From the NCBI RefSeq assembly GCF_964340395.1, contig NC_135554.1, positions 16,204,092 through 16,268,091 of the forward strand: DNA of 64,000 bases, given 5' to 3'. A model generated the notes under the pieces. That model did no database searches. It was not told the DNA's origin and worked only from the letters and a program-made list of their open reading frames with translations. This document shows positions 26,001 through 38,300 of the stretch, in pieces (position 1 is the first letter of the stretch; each line of letters starts with the position of its first letter). The translations under genes and the position numbers were made by a program. Origin of the DNA: Glandiceps talaboti (lineage: Eukaryota; Hemichordata; Enteropneusta; Spengelidae).

Positions 26001-29000
26001 GAAGTGCAAAACTGAAGTTCAGCAATCACATTACGTCAGACCCCCTCTAACCTAAATGAACAAAGTTCATAAATTGCACTTGTGTGATATTGTGTGATCG
26101 TCTCTAAGATGGCTTCATGGTTTAAATAAAGTTGAATATTCATACTGTGTTATGCTTTAGCAGCTACTGGTATCTACTGTATTGCATTATACATAGAATT
26201 AGGAGTCATTGTGCAGCTCACAAGATTAACGCAATCCTGCATGAAAGTACAGAATATATTTCATGAACATACAAATAAATATGTTGTTATTTTTAGTTGA
26301 TTTGAAAGTCATGTTATAAAGTTCTCTGGATTCAGAGCCTTCTTTTTGTCGCGATATTAGCATCATTAGTGTTGTTAAACAAAATGTGATAACTTGGGTC
26401 ACTTTTACTAAAAATTGGGGTCACTCTTAAAAAATCGGCATACCGGTAGTACATTTTAGTGAAAAGTGACCCAAATTTTTACATTTTAGTATTAAAAAGT
26501 CACTAAATATATTATGTTGATTATATTTGTGATTTCTTTTTCAACATTTGTACAATTGTAAAATCTTACAGTTATCAGCTATCAATGGAGAGGGAGATTG
26601 GACTGACAGTGTATCATCCCTTACAGGTAATGTCACTAGAATCTTGTGTCAGAGTATCACCTCTACATTTTTATGATTATAATCATTTTCATTTGTGAAA
26701 TATGAAATGTTTCAGCTGACACACATAATGTAGACAGATTTTAGTAAACTGGTAAGAGAAGTGTTAATCTACAATGACAAATATTTACATTCAACATTGC
26801 TGTCACTCAAGCTCTCACCTCAGACAGTCTAAGAATGAACAGAGAGGGCGCTATTCACATGATCAGATTTTGTCAATGTCAGTAACACATTGTTCAAAAT
26901 ATTTGACATGGTGTATCCATTGATCTGGGAGTTGACAGGATATGCAACCTGCAGATACTGAACCCAGTTTTTAGCCAGTTATGGCTCAGACTAGTTTGAT
27001 GGTCTGAAGTTATTACCTACTCTGATCAAGTACACTGTTTTCATGATTTCTATACATGTATAAACATTATTTTGGAATATTTCCATTCTTAGACTAGATA
27101 AGGACCCATACGGTTATGAAGAAGATGAGATACTCATAACTTTGTACATATATATACATACAGTTTTCATGTTCTAAGTTTACCGTAAATCTAAAAATAT
27201 TTATTTTGATATTGGTTTTCTCACCCACAGAGGGTTTACCACTGGCAGATTTACTGACAGACACTGATGCTGTACGACAGTTCTTAGAACAGAATATAAG
27301 TCTATCTGAGAATATCACAGACTTACTACTAAACAGTCCTCTCACACCAACACAGGTAAGATTTAGTCATAAAACTCACTAAAGGGTCTCGTAAAAACTG
27401 ATAAATAACTGTCATCAGGAGTTTACTTTTACTGTATGTCAAAAATTGTTTTGTATACAGACATTGATTTTTAACAAAATGATGTACGATATGATTGATA
27501 TTTTGATTAGCCATTATGCTTCAAGTCTAAAAGTATAAATGAATAAAAAAGAAGAACAAAAAATATTTTAAAAAATAATGTTGGCTACAGGTACTGGGCA
27601 ATTTGACAATCACAGGAGAATGATCTTGGACTTAGCACAGCATTAAATGTGATGTGACTTAAATCGTTGTGTTGCTCCACCCTCACCACCCTCCTCTCTC
27701 TAAGAGGGGTAGACCAATGTGTGAGGGTGTCCCGTCATGGCATACCTTATATACATTGTAAATAATACATGTATTTTTGTTTTTACCCTTTTCAGCTTCA
27801 GTTGTTGCTAGAACAAGACAACCTAAGAGAGATTGTATGTAACACTACAGCATTAGGACAGTATCTGGACTCCGATGACCCTGCAACACTGGAAGAACTC
27901 AGTGATCAGTTATGCCAACTATCAGATAGACAGTTACAAGAACTTGCTGATGAATTGGAAGGTCACCTCAGAAACCAGGTAACAACACAACACCCTTCAC
28001 CCCCATCCCCCCACCCCCACCCCCTACAGAAAAGTGAACAAATAAACACATACCATCATACCTTTACCATAATTGAAAAGATGAGTTTTCTCAATTTGAG
28101 AATATGTTTAAATAGAAATTGATTGTTGTAAAGGAATTTATAAACACCTTTTCCCTCTGACTCTAGAATGTTTCATCTCACACATAACCCTGTTGGGCAA
28201 GTTGGAAAGAAAGGGGAAAATGATACGTTCATGTTGTAGGTTTTTTTGTGATGCTGATAACTATATTTCAAACTACTGTGTGTGAACGTCACTCAATATG
28301 TATGTGTGTGTCTCTTGTTTCAGTGGAACACTACCAACTTTGAGGATTTTTTCAGGGAATTTCAGAAGAGACTTGAACAAATCAACACAGAGGTGAGTAT
28401 GTTACATGTATGTGCTAACATCAGTGTCTCTTAACAGATTAATATTATTGAGAAAAATATAAAAAATGGTTGTCAGTGGCACAGTCATTAAACCCCTTGT
28501 CTGTTACTACTACAGTCAAGCCATTGTCTGGGTTTTACTTAGTTTTGCTGCTAGACCCCTTGGGCTATTCTGCTCACTGTGAAGGTGACCAAAGGTCGCT
28601 AGTGAGGGCAATAGCCTGAATGCCTTCGAGCTGGATTTCAGAAGATAGCCCAAGGGTCTAGCAGTTAGACTAGGTTTTACTTAATTTTCCATGCTGTAAT
28701 TGAGTTGGTTGTCATTCAGTTTCTATCATGTACCAAACAACTCAAGATTATCTCAAGGTACTCCAAGTTTCCTTCTACATCAAGACTGAACCTATAGGGA
28801 TGCCTTCAGAAGCCAGTTAATAAAACAATGAATCAGTATAAATAAAGATTATATACAAAACAACAATAGCATGCCATTCCTGGCTCTAATACTTCATGAA
28901 AAAATACAGTTTATACTTGGAATAGTTGGAATACTAATGTAAAGTTCAACTATGAGTAACAAACAAAATTTGGTGTGAAAGTGTGTAATAAAGCACCCTT

Positions 29001-31031
29001 CCTAAAAATGTCTCATTTTGCTGAGAGAGTATATTTTATGTTTGAATATACAGAGTGCAGGTTAATACTATTCCGCCAGTCCAGAGAGCGACATCAACGC
29101 TGAATAATTATATCATTGAGTGATCAAGGTCCGCAGTAGATGGATTGAAATGTCACATTCGTTTCCAATTTATCATTCCAAAGATTTATTTTTACCGATC
29201 AGAACTAGTATTAATCTGGGACAGTACAATATAGTTAAACTATATTGTACTGTCCCAGATTAATACTAGTTCTGATCGGTAAAAATAAATCATTCATTAC
29301 TTTTCTTTAGTTTCAACTGTTAGAGAAATTAAGTGGTGGACTTCAGGAATTTGCAGCAAACCAGACCATAGAAGACATTTTCCTTGGAGTCTGCGGGAAT
29401 CAGTCTGATTCCATGGAAATGTCCATGATGTACGGAATACTGGGTGGATTAAGAGGACTAGACATCAGGAATATTACTCGGGATTATGACCATTCCAAGG
29501 ATAATGATATGCCGGAAGAATATGATAAATATGAAGAAATGGAAAATGAAGACGATGACCATGTCTATATATATGATAATTCTACCAGTGAGTTTTAATG
29601 GTTTCTATTGTAATACAATTAGATATTATTCCCCAGTATTTTCTTCTTTCGGCCAAAGAAAATACGTGTGACCCAAGGGGCCCTTGTCACTATCAGCTGC
29701 TAAACGAGTAGTGACAAACCTAGGTCACAAGTATTTTCCAGCTAAATGAAGAAAAATATTGAGGAATAATATAATCATACCATCAGCAGTAATGTTTTTT
29801 ATAAATTGGGGGAAAGTAATCGCAATTTTGAGCATTTTTATTCATATTTCGTGCATGGTATAATAGATCTTTATTTGAGGATTTCATTACAAATAAAATA
29901 AACAAAGTAAAAAGTAAAAAGTGTCTACATCATAATGAGCTTAATGATGTAACTATAACGAGTGTCAAACATGTGATGAGTCATTATTGTTTAGTTTCAT
30001 TTAGTGTGAAATGAACACTTGAACTTGTAGAATTGAGAGACAGTTATATTAAAGTATCCAGTAGTAATAATATAAGGTAACACAGTGAATGCATGAACCT
30101 GTAGAAGCAATGACACCAGTGAAAGTTATTGCATGATGTAGGACTGTGTGTGGTTAACATCAAAGATATAAAAAACTCAATAGAGTACGGGATACAAACG
30201 ATAAATTATCAGAGATGTGAAAGTTACTGTCTAATTTACATTGTACAGCCAACATCAACGACATAATAAAACTTGACTGAAAACAACTATGAGTTCATTC
30301 ATCTGTGAGTTCATTCAACTGTGAGTTCATTCTACTGTGAGTTCAACATCTATAGCATAAATACTACACTCATATTGCCAGCACTGTATGTCAATTAAGT
30401 CTTGCTGTAGAAAGAAAAAGAAATAAGTGGTGTTCACAGTTTTGTAACGACTAGAACATTTTATGTTAACAATTGGTATTATTATAGCTAACAGTACACT
30501 CAATTCATTTATTCTCTGTTACAGCTCCATTCTGTAATTCTTTGTTCAAAAACATGGAATCCAGTCAGTTTACCAGAATTCTATGGAGAAGATTAAAGCC
30601 ATTGCTGGTAGGATATGTACCATTCTCACCTAATACCACGGCCTCTAGGAGAATTATTGAGAAGGTAAGTTGTCATTGTGCCAAACTGACCCTTGAAGGT
30701 GAAGCCCTACTCTAGGCATTGTAATTTGGTTGACATGAAAGACATATTTTGCCAAATAACAGACTTTGTCAAACTAACCCTAAGGGTTACTTTTATATAA
30801 CTATTTGTATATTGTTTGCTTTCAAAAGAGCATCAGTTATTGGAAGAATGCCTTTCTATTGTTGTAAAGTAATCCTTGAGGGTAAACCTGTACATAACTA
30901 TTCATCTATACCAAAAATATTTACTCTTAAGTGTTCATTATTCAACATTTTAATGTTTTATAACTGGATATCAAATTGTCTAGAATTGGTTAGGAGGTAG
31001 GTCATTTATTATTCTACAGTAGCCCTTAAAA

Positions 31032-31065
<34 letters not shown>

Positions 31066-34000
31066 TGTGTCTGTGTCTGTGTCTGTGTCTGTGTCTGTGT
31101 CTGTGTCTGTGTCTGTGTCTGTGTGTGTGTGGGGGGAGGGGGTGCACTTTAACCCAGCACTGATATTTCGTCTGTTTTCATTTCAATATTTTGCAGGCTA
31201 ACTGGCCATTCCAGACATTACAGGACATAGTGGACTTGGCCAATATGTGGCTTGAAATCTCGCCAGATATTGTGGAGTATTTAAACACAACAGAAATTCC
31301 TACAATACCACCAGAATTATTGGTAAGTTTATCTTAATTTCATATTATCAAAAAACGTTTCCTTGCTCATGAAACATTTTTTACATCCAAAAAAGGGTAA
31401 AATTACGACAATGAACTTCTATTTCCATGTAGATTTTCTTGTCAAAGTATCTTTGGTTCCTTTTTAAAAAAAAAAATCACATTCCAGAGAGAAACGATGT
31501 TATTTCAGCCTATAACATCACAGTCTGCATATTGTGTTTGTTTACTTCTGAATCACATGATATGACTTCATATACTTCTTTTACACCTCAACAACTTTTA
31601 CGGAAATATTGTGACCAACGAGTATCTTGTCTGTGGGTCAAAGCAATTAAAAAAAGAAAAATGTAAAATAAAATGAAAACCCAACCTACCTATTGTGTGA
31701 AGTGATGTTATCAGAAATAAACCTTTTTTTTTTAATTTTTACCTAAGAATCGTAGTATTAATGAATGATTTACTACACCAATTTCTCATACAAACACAGT
31801 AGTGTACTCATTATAGATAAATTTTGTTGACATAAAACATTTAATAATTTCAGAGAAAGAAATGAACTTAAGATATATTTGCAGAACACTTCACCCCTTT
31901 GTTACTCTAAACAAGAAATCTGTGTATATCTTTTAATGAAATATTTTAGGAATCAATGGCGAACTACAGTGGATATGATGATTTTATCCAAGTATATAAT
32001 GAGACACTGTCTGATAAAGACACATGGTTTGAAGCCATAGAAGTCTTGGATGAAGTAGCAACACTTGCTAGTGACTTCCTTCAGGTATGCACTTCTCAAA
32101 GTCAGTTTATTTATTTGCTGTATGGCAAGTACAAATTGTGATTTTTTTGAATGTCATTGCAATTTTATAGTGGTACATTACATTACATTGTTGATGATGG
32201 TTTTTCCTACTTTTAAACCATGATAAACACTCTTCATTTTCAAACGCTTTCATATATTTATCTATGATTTGCAAAGTGAACAATTTTCCATTACAGTGCC
32301 TAAGTTTTGATACAGTCAGAAAGTCAATATGTAGAATGTGAACAGCTCACTGATTGTCTGTGATGACATGTCAAATAAACATACTTACCACTCCCATTGT
32401 TTCCTATGTTGTGTAAGTTTTGATAGTTAGAAAGTCCAGAATTGCTATGTAGAATGTAGACATTTCCTAGATTGTCTGTGATGACGTGTCAAATAAACAC
32501 ACTTACCACTCCCATTATCTCCTACAGTTCCTACATCAGAAAGTCCCTATGTAGAATGTAGACATCTCCCAAGATTGTCTGTCACAACATAAATCATACA
32601 TAATTTTTTTTTTGAAAACTTACCTCTCTCCTTGTCTCCAACAGTGTATAAATCTTGATAGATTTGTTGGCTATGATACTGAAGAAGATGTTCTTTACCA
32701 CGGTATGGAATTGATGAAAGACAACAAGTTCTGGGCAGGTTGGTGTTATTAGAACTTACAATGAGATATCTCAACATTTCATATTAGTATGAGTAGCAAT
32801 AATCCTAGGATAGGTAGTGTATCACAAGTAAAAAAAAAATCAGTGTTAACAGATTGGTACTGGTTTAGTTGAAATGTGTTGTGTTAAAATACTTGTGAAG
32901 TCATGATGATCGAATGGTTTGAGTGGCCAGCTTGGAATGTACAGGTTGCAGGTTGCAGGTTTGAGCCCAGTCGCTGCCATTTGTTTCTGAATGGCTAAAG
33001 TCCTTGGGCAAGATTTGAACCATGATTGTGACTCAGTCAACCCAGCTGTATAATTGGGGACCTAGTAGAACAGAAGTTGCAATGTGAATGTTTTAATCAT
33101 ATGCACTTATAGAGACTGCAATGGAGTGTATGCTCCCCAGGGAGTTGAAGAAGTATAAAGGGCTGCTGTGGTGCTATAGATCCATACCACGGGTAATAAT
33201 TGAAAAGCTCTTTCAGTACAGCGTGGGAAATCGCTATACTAACATTGTTATTGTACTGGTCGTACTTGTCGCTATCGTTGATTTATGATGAATTTCAACT
33301 TAAAGCCAGTCATAAGCCAGTCATAAGGATGAATGGTTATAAAAATCAGTTTTACTGTTACAATACCATTTTTCTTCACTACAGTTTTTAATTGAAATTG
33401 AAATACCTTATCTTCACAGGTGTTGTATTTACCAACCTAGACCCCAATCCAGAGTCTGATGTCATACCTAACCATGTCTACTATAAAATTAGAATGGACA
33501 GTTGGGTTATAGAAACTACATGGAGACTAGAAGATAGGTAAGTAGATTACCTTACCTTACCTTACCTTACCTTACCTTACCTTGATTAATTTATATAAGA
33601 TGATTGAAGTCAGGGGTGCGTTCGATTTGCACAATCATAATCATGATTTATCAATCACAATCATGATTTTGCATTTGATAAATACCAATCACAATCATGA
33701 TTGGTAATCATAGTAATCATGCCCCAAACCATGATTGCCATGATTACAAGATGGCAGACAACGTAATCATAGAGGGGGGTCGTGTGCCCTTGGCTGACGG
33801 CAAGTTAGAAATGACGGAAAACATTATGTAAATAAATTGTGTTCGGTCAGATTGGTAATTTGTTATCATTGACGATGTAAAATCATATAATTTATCCGTA
33901 ATGTGCAAAACTTTTAAAAAAATGTTTACATGTAAGTAATCATGATCGTGATTGATCGTTTTGTTTACAACCTCGTTTCGAGAAATGACGTCAGATTAAT

Positions 34001-34585
34001 CACAATCATGTTTGGCCAAATCGAATGCGCCCATGTTCCTCCCTACAGTGCCACAGCTCAATAACTTAGATTTCATAGTATGGCCACTTGAGGGCGCTAA
34101 CCTACAAATATTCTTAATTTCAGTTACTGGACACCTGGACCAAGAGGAGACTACACAGTAGATTTGAAATACCTTCAGTCTGGTTTTGTCTACTTACAAG
34201 ATATGATAGAACATGCAATCGTTGAAATTATCACAAAAACCAACAAACTCAACATTGGCATGTATGTACAGCAGTTTCCATATCCATGTTTCAAATCTGA
34301 TCGGTAAGTTTGATCTTTGTGCCAAGTTTAGTCATAAATGGTAGAAATATATTTTGTTAAAAAATATACTCCATCATCTGTGAGACTAAGTGAATACAAT
34401 ATAGTCCAGTTTCTGTAATCACAAAGCATGGGCAAAGTCTTGAAACTGTATTTTGTGTTTTATCAAACATGTTCAAAAGACTTGAAATGTTACCAGAGAT
34501 ATTTTCTTTGTGATTGTAATCTTCTCTTTTTTTTTAGTTTTTGTTTTGTTAAGTTTTATTGCAATGTAATAATCAGTACATAAAG

Positions 34586-34648
<63 letters not shown>

Positions 34649-35274
34649 CGGTTCTTATATAGTGATTTCCCACGCCGTGCTCAAAGACCCAAGTACTAAA
34701 CTAAAGTGAAACTGAATAAATGCTACTCCCAAATTCATTCATTGATGATACATGTACATGTACATGTAAATGAAAATATGGTGACAGACTAGCATACTTT
34801 TGTGGTTGCAGAGTTTTGAGGCTTGTAAAATTGGTAAAGAAATGTCAGTTATAGATCCGTAATGAAATAATAATATTTTTCCTGTCTGCTCTCTTTGACT
34901 AGGTTTGTATTCTTCTTGTCATTTGTGCTACCAATGTTCATGGTTGTGTCCTGGGTCTACTCTGTTGCCATGACAATCAAGAATATCGTGTACGAGAAAG
35001 AGCAACGATTGAAGGAAGTGATGAAAGTGATGGGTTTAGGCAATGGTGTACACTGGGTAGCATGGTTTATTAATAGTTTTATTATGATGTTTGCCAGCTC
35101 CATTCTCTTAATTCTACTTATCAAGGTAAGATTACCACTCAGTCTGTACTGTTTGATATTATTCCCTAATATTTTACTTCATTCAGCCAAGGAAAATAAC
35201 AGTGACCTAAGGGGCCTTGTCACTATGAGTCGCTAGACGAGTAGTGACAAACCCTTAGGTCACTAGTATTTTCC

Positions 35275-35336
<62 letters not shown>

Positions 35337-38300
35337 CGTGCATGTGTGTGTGTGTGTGTATGACAATTTCCCATAGATATGAAACATTCTTAAGTATAAA
35401 CATATGTTTTTGTAAATTAAAATTATAAAAATGTGTTTCTTGTCCTATCTTTCAGTATGGTAAATTACTGACATACAGTGATATGTCAGTTATCTTATTC
35501 TTCATGGTATCATTCAGTATATCCACCATGATGCTGTGTTTCCTGATAAGTACGTTTTTCTCCCGTGCAAACCTGGCTGCTGCCTGTGGTGGTATCATCT
35601 TTCTAGCTACCTATGTACCTTATGTCATGGTTACAGCATGGGAAGAGGAGATGACACAAACACATAAGATACTTGCTGTAAGTACTTCATTCTCACAAGA
35701 TGGATTGATGTAACTTTTGTCGATTAGCACCACATACATTAATACCTAGCAGTAAACTTATGATAGCCCATTTGAATAGCACCCTCTGGTGGTGTAAGTC
35801 AGTAGTGATATAGAAGTCAAATTTTAAACATGCCATTTAGGGCATACTTAAGATAAAAGTAATTTGTGATCTTTTTAGCTAGTCTGTCCATGGCACTGTA
35901 GCTGTGATTAGCTAACAGATCACAAGCAGCTTTTATCCTGAATGTGGCCTTACTGTTGTAAGTCAAAACTGTGAATAGCGCCATCTAGTGGTGTCATGTG
36001 AGAGAGGAAATGTGAATAGCGCCACCTAGTGTTGTCATGTGAGAGAGGAACTGTGAATAGTTCCATAAACTATCATTTGTCATGCACATGAAAGAACTAG
36101 TGAATGTACATCAAGCTGTATCCCTAATAACATGAGAATTTCATGGAACTAATACATGGTGTTTTTAATTATTACAGAGTTTGATCCATACAATATCATT
36201 TGGCTATGGTTGTACCTACTTTGCTATCTATGAGATACAAGGTATAGGTTTACAATGGGACAATATCGACAGCAGTCCAATCATGGGAGATAATTTTAGT
36301 TTTAAACTATCACTGGTTATGATGTGGGTTGATGCTGTTATCTATGCTGTATTAACATGGTATATAGAGGCAGTCTTTCCAGGTAAGTCTATGCTGTATT
36401 TACATGGTATATAGAGGCAGTCTTTCCAGGTAAGTCTATGCTTTATTTACACATTGAGGCAGTCGTTCCAGGTAAGTCTATGGTGTATTTACATGGTATA
36501 TAGAGGCAGTCTTTCCAGGTAAGTCTATGGTGTATTTACATAGTATATAGAGGCAGTCTTTCCAGGTAAGTCTATGGTGTATTTACATGGTATATAGAGG
36601 CAGTCTTTCCAGGTATTAGTCTATGGTGTATTTACATGGTATATAGAGGCAGTCTTTCCAGGTAAGTCTATGGTGTATTTACATGGTATATAGAGGCAGT
36701 CTTTCAAAGTAAAAAGTCTATGGTGTATTTACATGGTATATAGAGGCAGTCTTTCCAGGTAAGTCTATGCTGTATTTACATGGTATATAGAGGCAGTCTT
36801 TCCAGGTAAGTCTATGGTGTATTTACATAGTATATAGAGGCAGTCTTTCAAAGTAAAAAGTCTATGCTGTATTTACATGGTATATAGAGGCAGTCTTTCC
36901 AGGTAAGTCTATGGTGTATTTACATGGTATATAGAGGCAGTCTTTCAAAGTAAAAAGTCTATGCTGTATTTACATGGTATATAGAGGCAGTCTTTCCAGG
37001 TAAGTCTATGCTGTATTTACATGGTATATGGTATATACTTCAGGCAAAATAACTATTTTGTCATTTGAATAAAGAAGTGATAGACAACAAAAATATATAG
37101 CTTATTTTTTTTACTGTGTTGCAACAATAGTTACAAGTCCCTTCAGTTTAGTTTGAAAATTCAATATGAAGTTGATTTGAAGTAGTGTTGAATACTAGTA
37201 TTAAACTACAGCCTGAATTTCACTGACTTTTTAGTAGATACAGAATCAATGATAAAGATTGCTTTGTTACCATGTAATAGATCATCTGCAGAATCCTCAG
37301 ATTTCAACTGAAAAATATTACAACTTTGGTGACATGCAACCTAATTCTATGTGTGTTGTATGTTACTTTACCCATTAGGTCAATTTGGTATGCCCAGGCC
37401 ATGGTACTTTCCAGTCACCAAGTCATACTGGTGTGGTTCGTCCAGTAGAGGAGAAATGTCATTGGACAATCCTACATATGAAATGGGAAATGTAGCAGGA
37501 AACAGTGACCATGAACAGGGTAAGATATATTACCATTCTTGAATAGGGTAAAATCTATGACAGTGCCTGAATAGGGTAAATTATGTGACCATGCCTGAAT
37601 AGGGTAGGATAAGTAGAATATTATATGAATAGGGTAAGACATGTGACTATGAATTGGGTAAAATCTGTGACCATTCATGAATAGGGTAAGATCAGGGACC
37701 ATGAAGAGGGTAAGATGTGTTCCATAAACCCATACTTAGAGATAGTTGTTAATTCACTTTGAAAATAGGCATGTTAAGCATTCATAAATGATAATTTCTT
37801 TCACTTTAATAAATATGTAGACATAGGAAACATTTTGGAAGCTTAGCCTAGACACCTCACAGTGAGTTTTGATATCCGTAAAATTATACACTTTCTTTCA
37901 CTTTCACACATAGATGCAGAGAGGCAGCATTTTGAAACTGAACCAAAGCATCTTACAATGGGTGTCAGCATCCGTAACTTGATGAAGAAATACAAATCTA
38001 GTGATAAAATAGCAGTGGATGGGCTATCACTCAATTTCTATGAAGACCAGATTACATCATTTTTAGGACATAATGGGGCAGGCAAGACCACAACCATGTA
38101 AGTTACTGTCATTGGTTTTTGTACTAGTAAAGTTAAATGTTTGTGTACTTGTTGTAATCTCATTTTGAAGCTGGTGCTTTCGTCTGATAATATTGTATTT
38201 GTAGAGTCACATGTAGTACAAACTCTCAGACTAGATACTGTGCAGTATTAAAAATCACAACAGTTGTAGAAATATAAATAGTTCTTTTTTTTATTTCATC

